Of a stretch of 64,000 nt of DNA, positions 56,050 through 64,000 are shown one piece after another; position 1 is the first letter of the stretch; each line of letters opens with the position of its first letter. The position numbers and the translations under genes were made by a program. The notes under the pieces were generated by a model, which saw only the letters and a list, made by a program, of their open reading frames with translations, had not been told where the DNA came from and ran no database searches. This stretch comes from Ampullaceana balthica (Eukaryota > Mollusca > Gastropoda > Lymnaeidae). The stretch is taken from the NCBI GenBank assembly GCA_944989445.1, contig CALYLW010000285.1, positions 1,805,299 to 1,869,298 of the forward strand, in the 5' to 3' direction.

Positions 56050-59000
56050 GGAGTATGGCATCTGTCCGTCTACGAAAGACGATAGATTTATCTTTATTAT
56101 CTGCAGCTCTTGGTGTGGCTGATGAGACCAATCCTTGAGTGGCAGTCTCTTCTGCATGACACACACACGAAAGCAGTGGGGCAGTGTTTCCTGGCCTTTC
56201 TCCTCGCTCTTTTCCCGACTGCTTCTGCCCTAGTTTGCTTCTCTGCTCTTAGTGATCCTTCTTTCACTATAGCCCGCCACATGGACCTATCCTCTGCCAG
56301 GTTTTCCCAGTTTTGTATATCAATGTTGGCTACTTTCATGTCTCTCTTGCATATGTCCACGTATCTGAGACATGGCCGACCAACCGACCTTTTCCCTGTC
56401 GCCAGCTCGCTGTAGAGCACATCCTTGGGTATGCGACCACTTTGCATCCTCTTGACGTGTCCAAGCCAACGGAGGCGTCTTTGGCTTAATATTGCTGCAA
56501 TACTACTCATGCTTGCTTGAGCCAGGACCTCTGTGTTGGGGACTTTCTCTTGCCATTTGATGTCTAGGATGCGGCGCAGGCATCTGAGGTGGAAGCTATT
56601 GAGCCTTCTTTCATGCCTGGTATAGGTGGTCCAAGACTCGCATCCATAGAGGAGTGTGCTCAGTACGCAGGCCTGGTATACCTGCAGCTTAGTCCTTGCT
56701 GTGAGTTTGGCATTGGACCAGACTCTTTTGTACAGTCTAGCCATAACAGTTGCTGCCTTCCCTATCCTGCTACTTATCTCATCTTCCAGTGAGAGGGTGC
56801 TCGAGATGTTCGATCCCAGATAAGTAAAACTGTCAACAGCATCCAGGTTGCAGTCATCAATGGTGATAGTCGGGAGAGAGGCAGCATCCTGTGCCATAAT
56901 GTTGGTTTTCTTTATACTTATGGTCAGGCCAAACTCTTTGCAAGCAGCGGAGAAGCTGGATACAAGGTTCTGCAGGCCGTCTGCTGTGTGGGATATTAAG
57001 GCGGCATCGTCTGCAAATAAGAGCTCGCGCAGCAAAATCTTCCTTATTTTGGTCTTGGCTTTAAGTCGGGCAATATTGAATAATCTCCCGTCAGCTCTGG
57101 TGTGTATGTATATCCCCTCGCTATTGTTCTTGAAGGCATACTGGAGTAAGATGGAAAAGAATATTGCGAATAGAGTAGGTGCCAACACGCAGCCTTGCTT
57201 TACTCCACTACTTACTGGGAAAGCCTCGGAGGTGGCACCATTATAGCACACTGTGCCCTGCATGTTTTCGTGGAATTGCTTGATGATGTTAAGCAGATGT
57301 GTAGGGCAGCCTATTTTTACTAAGATCTGAAAAAGGCCGCTTCTGCTGACAAGATCAAAAGCTTTAGTTAGGTCGACGAACGCGATGTATAGAGGCATAT
57401 GTTCCTCCCTGCATTTCTCCTGCAGCTGGCGCAGAGAGAAGATCATGTCTATGGTTGATCTTCCGGCTCGAAAGCCGCACTGCGATTCTGGGAGTACACG
57501 CGATGCTAGGGTCTGTAGGCGTGTCAATGCAACTCGGGCGAAGGCCTTTCCAACTATACTGAGGAGAGAGATTCCACGATAGTTGTTGCAGTCACTCTTG
57601 TCTCCTTTATTTTTATACAGTGTAACGATGTTGGCATCTTTCAACTCCTGTGGTATCTGCCCCTGTTCCCAGCACAGAGTGAGGAGGTCATGCAAAGGCT
57701 GTAAAAGTATTTCTTTTCCACATTTGAGAACTTCTGGTGGAATTCCATCATTACCAGGAGCTTTCCCGCAGGCTAGGCAATCTATGGCTCTACTTAGCTC
57801 GACCATTGTGGGTAGGCTACCGAGCTCTTCCATGACCGGCAGGTCTGGGATATCGTCCAGGGCAGCAGTTGAGACATGGTTTATAGTTGCGTACAATTCC
57901 AGGTAGTGCTCGATCCACCGTTTGAGTTGCTTGTCCCGATCAGTGATAATTTCCCCTGCTTTTGACATTAAGGGTGCTGTCTTGGAGGTCAGAGGGCCTG
58001 TTGCTTGTTTTATATTCTCGTACATAGCCTTTTTATCGCCTCTATCAGCAGCTGACTGTATGCTGGAACTTAGATTGAGCCAGTACGTGTTAGCGTAGTG
58101 GCGAGCTGCCTGCTGGGCATTTTTCTTGGCGCTCTTAAGGGAATGTAGAGTTTCTGGGCAAGGCCTGTCTTTATAGGCTAAAAGAGCCTTTCTTTTTACA
58201 TCAGTGACATGCTTCATTTCCTCCCAATGGGCCTCAAACCAGTCTGCACTTTTGCGTTCTCTCTTGCCGAATGCCGCAATAGCTGAGCCATATATGGTGT
58301 CCCGCAGATGTGACCACTTGGACTCAATAGTGTCTACTGGTGGCATTTGTACAAGAGCTTCTTTTAGTCTCTGGGTGTATTCTGCTGTTGTCTCTGGATT
58401 CTTGGTGGAGCAGATGCCTATGCGTGGTTTTCCCTTGTTTTTGTTGCGGTACAATTTCTTTGGCAGTAACCTTACCTTGCTAGCCACTAAGGAGTGATCT
58501 GTGTCGCAGTCTGCACTGTGGTAACTGCGTGTGAGGAGGACACTGGCCAGCTGTGTGCGTCTTGTGATGATGAGATCTAGTTGGTGCCAGTGTTTAGAGC
58601 GGGGATGCCTCCATGACACTTGGTGGATTGCTTTGCAGTTGAAGAAAGTATTTGTGACACATAGTCCATGTAAGCAGCACATCTCTAGTAATCTCTGCCC
58701 ATTTTCATTTAGCCTGCCTCTTCCAAAATAACCGAGGCAAGTTGGCCAGGCCATGTGATCACTTCCAACTCTTGCATTGAAGTCACCAAGGAGGTAGATT
58801 GCTTCATTGGTGGGTATGCTGGCTAGTGTTTGATTGAGATCATCATAGAACTGGTCTTTAGCTTCTGAGCTCGAGGATAAGGTTGGAGCATAAGCACTGA
58901 TGATGTTGGCTAATCCTGAGGATGTAGATAGTTGTATTGTTAGTATCCTGTTAGTTCCCTTTGTTGGGGGTTCTATGGAGGAGCAGAGTCCATTTTTTAT

Positions 59001-60092
59001 GGCAAAACCAACCCCATGTTGCCTTGGTGTGTCCATTGGTCCACCCTGCCAGAAGAAAGTGTAGTTGCATTCTTTTATGGTACCACTTTCTGGGAGTCTA
59101 GTCTCCTGAAGGCAGGCAATGTCGATGTTTAGTCTGGCAAGCTCCCTGTCAATGATGGCTGTCTTCCTGGCATCATCAATAAGCTGCAGGTCGGCAGTAA
59201 TGCCTGGACACATAGTCCTAACGTTCCAGCTTGCTAGGCGAAGAGCTGGAGTCTTCTTATCTTTTGTTTTTTTATTTCTAGGTGCAGGATTTACTGGCCT
59301 ACTTGTTGAGAAGTTCCTCTGAGCTCCACGCACCCAGTGGAGCAGGTAGGCCATGGCGGGATAGCACCTTATTGGCTGGGGGCTGCCCAGCTTGAGGCGG
59401 GCGGTAGCGATCCATTGAGACATGGTGATCTCTCCCACCGTCGGAAGCAACCCCTGGCGCCTAGCTCTACGCCAATTGAGCTATGGCTTATAACCGGTAA
59501 ACTGCTGCTTCCCGTGTTGTGTTCACACCTTGCGGCGATGCTGGAGTGTCCTCTCCAGTAAAGATAAAGCCTGGGCGTGTTACTATGGAGAACCAGCTGC
59601 TGCCCAAACAGCAGATCCCCCCTCTCCACGCCAATGGTGGATCCAATGGAACGACTAATGTCGATACGGCTTGGCACCATTCGCGTCGCAGGAGCTGCCG
59701 GAATGCAATTTGTTTCAGTAGCAGACCGCCTTAGGAGCTCCACTTCCTGATTTTCTGTCGGGGTTTACTCCCCTAGCCTTTCCCATGAGGGTTTAGCCGC
59801 AAGGCAGCGGAGGTTTAGAATAAGAGTTTCCCTCTCCTAGATGAGCTACCGACCATGGTTAACGAGTCTCATCTACCCGAAGCTACTGGTTTTGAGGCGC
59901 CAGTTGACCGCCTTCATCCCTTCTCCTGTTAGTAACAACATGGTCCGCCGGGCTTTTGTGTGAGCCACGCGAGAAGGCCAGGAGCTGGATTTTGGTTGAC
60001 AGAGGCATTAAGAGACTCAAGCCTTTTAGGGCATTTCTAGAGGAGTGGATGCTTATCTTCCACCCCCGCCCTGGCAATGACAACCTTGGACC
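56050..60092 (-). mobile_element. LINE B: full-length APE-type non-LTR retrotransposon, probably recent
   Basis: The element is 4043 bp between identical 95-bp direct repeats. The minus-strand order is 5' UTR of about 640 bp (60092-59451), one long open frame (59450-56097), and a 3' UTR of only 47 bp. There is no poly-A or simple-repeat tail at the 3' end. The intact frame and identical flanks point to a recent insertion between receptors 3 and 4. A 124-codon frame in the 5' UTR (59743-59369) overlaps the main one but shows no gag-like zinc knuckles. Confidence 0.9.
56097..59450 (-). CDS. LINE endonuclease/reverse transcriptase polyprotein, intact
   Basis: 1117 codons without a break. Residues 70-330 form an apurinic-type endonuclease: WNVRT (N76), QETR (E116), YAPT (187-190), GDFN (D223, N225) and TDHS (D318, H319), all catalytic positions present. 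It would nick target DNA to prime reverse transcription. Linker SADWFEAHWEE is at 401-411. Reverse transcriptase spans about 565-860: GKAPGNDGIPPE, FVDLTKAFD (D693), SGVKQGC (748-754), and LFADDAA with D814 and D815. The post-catalytic part has DSFTYLGS, LLYGCESW, RRLRWLGH and LAEDRSMWRA. The C-terminus has a CCHC-like finger C1096-x2-C1099-x12-H1112-x3-C1116, probably binding nucleic acid. No RNase H domain was seen. The clade is not assigned, although the C-terminal finger and layout match LINE C here. The true start may be downstream of the first Met, since residues 1-65 look unlike any domain. Confidence 0.92.
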   Translation of the reverse strand: MLPTVGEITMSQWIATARLKLGSPQPIRCYPAMAYLLHWVRGAQRNFSTSRPVNPAPRNKKTKDKKTPALRLASWNVRTMCPGITADLQLIDDARKTAIIDRELARLNIDIACLQETRLPESGTIKECNYTFFWQGGPMDTPRQHGVGFAIKNGLCSSIEPPTKGTNRILTIQLSTSSGLANIISAYAPTLSSSSEAKDQFYDDLNQTLASIPTNEAIYLLGDFNARVGSDHMAWPTCLGYFGRGRLNENGQRLLEMCCLHGLCVTNTFFNCKAIHQVSWRHPRSKHWHQLDLIITRRTQLASVLLTRSYHSADCDTDHSLVASKVRLLPKKLYRNKNKGKPRIGICSTKNPETTAEYTQRLKEALVQMPPVDTIESKWSHLRDTIYGSAIAAFGKRERKSADWFEAHWEEMKHVTDVKRKALLAYKDRPCPETLHSLKSAKKNAQQAARHYANTYWLNLSSSIQSAADRGDKKAMYENIKQATGPLTSKTAPLMSKAGEIITDRDKQLKRWIEHYLELYATINHVSTAALDDIPDLPVMEELGSLPTMVELSRAIDCLACGKAPGNDGIPPEVLKCGKEILLQPLHDLLTLCWEQGQIPQELKDANIVTLYKNKGDKSDCNNYRGISLLSIVGKAFARVALTRLQTLASRVLPESQCGFRAGRSTIDMIFSLRQLQEKCREEHMPLYIAFVDLTKAFDLVSRSGLFQILVKIGCPTHLLNIIKQFHENMQGTVCYNGATSEAFPVSSGVKQGCVLAPTLFAIFFSILLQYAFKNNSEGIYIHTRADGRLFNIARLKAKTKIRKILLRELLFADDAALISHTADGLQNLVSSFSAACKEFGLTISIKKTNIMAQDAASLPTITIDDCNLDAVDSFTYLGSNISSTLSLEDEISSRIGKAATVMARLYKRVWSNAKLTARTKLQVYQACVLSTLLYGCESWTTYTRHERRLNSFHLRCLRRILDIKWQEKVPNTEVLAQASMSSIAAILSQRRLRWLGHVKRMQSGRIPKDVLYSELATGKRSVGRPCLRYVDICKRDMKVANIDIQNWENLAEDRSMWRAIVKEGSLRAEKQTRAEAVGKRARRKARKHCPTAFVCVSCRRDCHSRIGLISHTKSCR

Positions 60093-60187
60093 ACATACAC
60101 AATACCACATTTTATCAAACAAAAGACAAAATAAATTTTAACACAAGAAATTTGGTTTATTATAAGAAAGTCAAGAAGAGCACAAAT
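60093..60187. repeat. 95-bp direct repeat, right copy (target duplication of LINE B)
   Basis: It is identical to 55955-56049. After it the sequence (AACAATCAACATTTC...) runs into the receptor 4 3' flank. Confidence 0.95.
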
Positions 60188-61340
60188 AACAATCAACATT
60201 TCTACGTTTTCATAAGTTTTAAAGTTGTTTTCCCTTTTGTCTGATAAAATTTGGTTTTTAATTTTGTTATACCATTACAAGCGATATTAATATACCAGCT
60301 ACGCCTGGTTATTTCATTTATTTGAAAATGTGATAACTATTTTTTTCAAATGAATTCCATATGTCCTTAAAGTTCCTTTTTTCCCTTCATCTCTGGCTCA
60401 GTCGAGAATCAAAAACTTAATTTTAAAAAGCTGAGGAGTGTGACGTCATTTTATATAAATGATTTAAACATCCAGCAACTTTAAAAAATTAATAAAGCAA
60501 ACAGAAAATAACAGAAAAACAATGAAAAAAATTAAAGAATTCTTCCTCTTTTCTTATTTCATTTTTTTTCAATTTTTTTCTAAATTCTAACATCATTTTT
60601 CCTGTCCCTAAACTGTGTTAAATTTGTTTGGCCATGTTTTGTTATTTTTTTGTTATTTTTTTTTGTGTTATTTTTTTTTGTGTTATTTTATTTTTAAATT
60701 TTAAATACCCGTTCCGGTTCCTGACTGACAAGAGGACCAGAATTATATGTTCACGTTCTGACTCCACTGCTATGTAGCTAACCATCAGAGTAAAGCAGAA
60801 CATTTTCTTTCAGGTCCTTTACTATAGGATTATTATTTGTTGCTCGAGAGCATATGAAGTCCCTAGTGCTAAAAGTACTTAAGTCAAATTTTTGTCAAAG
60901 TCAAATTCAACATGAACAGAGAACATTCGACATCTGGTTAAGAAAAATCTACAGTATAACAAAGGAAAAGAATACAATGTAACTAAGTCCAATTTCTTTA
61001 AAATAAAATCGCTATCTTTCAAATAAGAGAACAATTAATTAAAAATTGATTATCTAAAAACTCCATATTTTGTGATTTAAGATGTACTTTAAGAACTAAG
61101 CTGCTCAAATTTGCAAACTAACAATTTAAACACCTGAAAGACATGACATTTTTAGCGGCCTTTGAAAAAATTGTTGTTGAAAATTTTATTTTATTCTTTA
61201 AATTTCCATCTACTTTTCTTCATCATAACCCCTCATGGTAATAAAAGGAAATCTATTTTTAATTTATTATCTAGTGAAGTCAAAGTGAGGCCACTGGGTA
61301 TAACAGATGACAATGGGTTTAGAAGAACAGTTGACTTACA
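60188..61340. other. 3' flank of receptor 4, shared with receptor 3
   Basis: From about 60340 it matches 52560-53320 (CATCTCTGGCTCAGTCGAGA near 60391, ACAAGAGGACCAGAATTAT near 60728). It includes T-rich runs (GTGTTATTTTTTTT) near 60640-60690. No gene was seen. Confidence 0.7.
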
Positions 61341-61359
61341 ATGATTATTTTATATATAC

Positions 61360-61445
61360 TGTAATAGAATTTCTATGGTGAGATACCGAATTTTAGCTGT
61401 CTGAACAATAAAGTTCTATGCTGAGATGCCGCTTTCTTGCTTTCT
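61360..61445. repeat. Two units of the 42-bp motif at the end of receptor 4
   Basis: TTCTATGGTGAGATACCGAA and TTCTATGCTGAGATGCCGC lie about 42 bp apart. The second covers the last codons and stop of receptor 4. Confidence 0.75.
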
Positions 61446-62510
61446 TTCCCTTGAGAAACATCCGAAGCTGTTAAAAAAGATGTCCCTAAATTTTTTATTC
61501 ATCAGCAAATACACGAAAAAGTTACTGGAGCTATTGACGTAGGCTGCAATTTTACGAGTTTGGTACATTATTGCACCTTGCAAGTCCTCGCTTGATACCT
61601 CGTCTGGTCTGATGATATCAACTAGAGACACATAGACGTACATAAAGGCGAATAGGAGAGCTAAACTGAGAAGTGTTCTCGTTGTTCGTTTCATGGACTT
61701 GGACATGACTGCAGCCGAGGACGTGGAGAGTTCTCTGCGTTTGCCGTGAGCTAAACTGACTTTGACCCCGATCAAAATGCTACCAGTGATGACCAGAATC
61801 ACAGGAATCCAAGTTGACAGAACGGAGAAGATGTACTTGTCTAATAAAGTGATGATGTAGACGTTCCTGAGATAGAAGGATGAATAGGTTATAAGGCCAA
61901 CTCCCACTTCACCGTTAAATTTAGCGTAGTAGAATCTGGCGTTGAATGCCCAACACACACACCACGGCGTCCAAAACAGGATAACACAAAACACGGTGAC
62001 CCAGGCTTTCTTTGTTGTCACGAGGCGCTTGAATTCGAACGGGAAAAACACGGCAATGCAGCGTTCAAAGGTGATAATGACTGGAAATGTTGTTGTTGCA
62101 TACGACCCGATGGTAGTGAACGTCTCGGAAATTGTATTGATGACATAGATCGCGTAGGCAACGTTTTCCGGGAAAACCCAACCAATCGAAGCTGCGCCAG
62201 AGCCGAAGAAGATGAGTAATTTGGTCACGTCCAAGGGGTAGAGTAAATACAGGCAGTCGCACACCGTCAGTGCGAAGAGAAAGATGTTGGACGGCTTCTT
62301 GAGATTGTTGCGCAGAAGGATGTAGAAACTGAGGAGGTTTCCAACTAAGCCGAAGAAGCAGAGCGCCGGTAGGACGTAACGATGCATGCTGGTCACAATA
62401 TTGTAATAGATCTGATTCTTCGTTATGGTTACGTAGATTTGTGTTGGCGAAGGGGCGGTTGTTGGGCCAAAGATTAATCCGCGAGTTGCATTGGTGGACA
62501 TTGTGGACAA
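61416..62510 (-). CDS. Rhodopsin-like GPCR, putative chemosensory receptor 4
   Basis: An intact 364-codon frame, paralogue of receptor 3 (about two-thirds identical by eye). Landmarks are G57-N58 (TM1), D85 (TM2), E149-R150-C151 for DRY, P236 (TM5), and NFFVY (330-334), which keeps the Tyr that receptor 3 lost. Sequon N7 is in the N-terminus. The pre-TM6 loop is MKRTTRTL and the tail ends KQESGISA. As in the others, TM6 lacks CWxP and no canonical disulfide pair is evident. Substitutions concentrate in TM3, TM4 and the loops, as expected for receptors diverging in ligand choice, which is inference. The start is the first Met; a second Met at residue 4 is equally possible. Confidence 0.9.
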   Translation of the reverse strand: MSTMSTNATRGLIFGPTTAPSPTQIYVTITKNQIYYNIVTSMHRYVLPALCFFGLVGNLLSFYILLRNNLKKPSNIFLFALTVCDCLYLLYPLDVTKLLIFFGSGAASIGWVFPENVAYAIYVINTISETFTTIGSYATTTFPVIITFERCIAVFFPFEFKRLVTTKKAWVTVFCVILFWTPWCVCWAFNARFYYAKFNGEVGVGLITYSSFYLRNVYIITLLDKYIFSVLSTWIPVILVITGSILIGVKVSLAHGKRRELSTSSAAVMSKSMKRTTRTLLSLALLFAFMYVYVSLVDIIRPDEVSSEDLQGAIMYQTRKIAAYVNSSSNFFVYLLMNKKFRDIFFNSFGCFSRERKQESGISA

Positions 62511-64000
62511 CGATTGAAGACTTTAACTTTCTTTAACAGAATATATATTTTTTGTTGTTCCTTTTTTTTTGACACTCAATGTCTAAAGCGTTGTCTCCTC
62601 AGTTGTGTTGTGCTGTGTCAAACACTTTACACAAAATGTCTGATGATTCGTACGTATATTCCCTTCTCACGTCTGTGCTTTATTGTTTATAACAGTTAAA
62701 TGTATGACTGTGCCTCAACGCTTCTTTGCTAGAATTGTAAGTTTGAATATACTTCCGTGCTGTATTAATTGGTACAGTTAAGTCTTCTCCACAATTATTT
62801 TTAAGTCGAAATTCTCGATGTTGCACTTTTGTCAACAATATAGCTTTAGGTCATCTCTGTTTTATTTGCTCCAAATTTTTTTAATAACTATTATTTTTTC
62901 ACTGCAGTCTGCATCATATTTTAAAACAAAAAAATTGCATGATTATTCTAATGTGCAAATTTAATTACAGTAAAATTGTCATTTTTTAGGTATTTGTGTA
63001 TGTATATGTTTTGTTTGTTTGATTGTTTGTTTTAAATTATGCTGATGAACAAACTTCTAAAATCATGTTTGCGCGAAACTTTACGTTTTTAAAAATTAAA
63101 AAAATTTTTGGGCTACTGTCAACAAGAAACCTGGCCACCGTGCCAACGAACCGTACGCAAATATAAACTTACAATAACAAATTATTTACATATATAAAAT
63201 ACACTTAATCATCAAACTAATGGTAATACCTTTGAAAATAATATTTTTTAAAGGTGCAACAAAACAACCATTTGGTTTGTTTACATTAATAAATTAGGAT
63301 CATATGTTTACTTTGTAAAACATGATTTACTTTCACGCCCGTGCTGGCAAATTCAAAAAAAAATTAATTAAAGCCTATACCAAAACACTTGTGTATATGC
63401 GTCCTACCCTTGTCATTGCGGTTATCTTTTTGAATATTTTAATGTTCACTGAATCAGCTCTCTGTTCCTAATCACTGTTGGTTGTAACCACAACGTTTGT
63501 CTTCTACGCGTCATGGGCTCTTTAAACAGGTTGTGTTAGTTCAATGTGATCAATGTCAGTAGTGATCGTTAGAATTACTTTTAAAGCTTTTTTGGCTGTC
63601 CTTAATTTTCTTCATTATCCTTTTTTTTTAAGCTCAAAAAGTATACATTTTAATCCTCACTTTTTCACAAGTTAACTTACAACACACAAAGATATTAACA
63701 TATCAGCTCTTTTGAAACAAAATCTACTAAAGATTTTCGCAATTATTTTCAATTTTAAGAACGATTCTTCATATGTCTTTTTTAAGAATCACTTTAATAA
63801 TGATTCAGGTCTGATTCCATGTTAATATCAAGGTTCTATTTGTCACTATTTAGAAATTAATTGGAGTTAAAATGGTTTCCATATCGTCTGCAGAATTCGT
63901 CTGGGCAACACCACGGGCCAACTGCTAATTACAGCTACAACCTAAAGTTTAATATTGAAGTTCAAAACAATTAGTCGCAGTTTTACCGCGGGGAATATCT
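62511..64000. other. 5' flank of receptor 4 and AT-rich intergenic DNA
   Basis: The first 40 bases resemble the receptor 3 5' flank (AACAGAATAT...TTTGTTGTT). The 40-bp CATTGGC repeat seen upstream of receptor 3 is absent here. Beyond that, no gene or element was recognised to the window end. Confidence 0.5.

Noticed and set aside
56110..59561. Several plus-strand frames of 60-130 codons across LINE B
   Set aside because: They are antisense shadows of the intact 1117-codon frame.

Overview
This window looks like nuclear DNA of an invertebrate animal, most likely a heterobranch gastropod mollusc. The basis is indirect. It is AT-rich, has very little coding sequence, and carries four intact intronless rhodopsin-like receptor genes of the type that forms large chemosensory families in sea slugs and freshwater snails. 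The rest is mostly Helitrons, hAT elements, non-LTR retrotransposons, tRNA-headed SINE-like sequences and tandem repeats. No prokaryotic operon, ribosomal RNA or CRISPR structure was seen.

The genes: four seven-transmembrane receptor genes all lie on the minus strand, at 16351-17385, 30769-31836, 53696-54805 and 61416-62510. They form two pairs of close paralogues (first with second, third with fourth). Homology within each pair extends into non-coding flanks, so the cluster grew by segmental duplication. The only other long intact frame is a 1117-codon endonuclease/reverse transcriptase of a full-length LINE (56050-60092), flanked by identical 95-bp direct repeats and lying between receptors 3 and 4.

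Layout: 1-5.4 kb holds a broken hAT copy, two minisatellites, a LINE endonuclease relic, and a TIR transposon (2355-5415) containing a hAT with a perfect 8-bp target duplication, which itself contains a MITE. From 5.8 to 15.5 kb is Helitron territory. It includes two adjacent same-strand elements built on internal arrays of about 167 bp, and a long (TA)n tract. From 15.9 to 17.9 kb is receptor 1 with its duplicated flanks. From 18 to 20.2 kb there are a SINE, a 39-bp repeat and a 22-bp satellite with a 353-bp higher-order period. From 21.8 to 23.9 kb the composition is anomalous and may be an assembly artefact. From 24.4 to 29.8 kb is a non-coding block that recurs at 37.1-50.3 kb, split by later insertions, and in part at 51.3-52.4 kb. 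Receptor 2 lies at 30.8 kb with a 50-bp tandem array upstream. From 33.2 to 40.5 kb are opposed Helitron ends and several dead LINE copies. From 50.7 to 62.5 kb are a receptor-like 5' flank without its gene, receptors 3 and 4, and the intact LINE.

The clearest structural novelties are a 42-bp (14-codon) minisatellite whose last unit is the C-terminus and stop codon of receptor 3, an Asp in place of the conserved TM7 Tyr in that receptor, an 11-codon duplication in receptor 2 that adds an N-glycosylation sequon, the 95-bp target duplication of the LINE, and the nucleosome-length arrays inside the Helitrons. Calls were made by reading; no alignment or database search was run.
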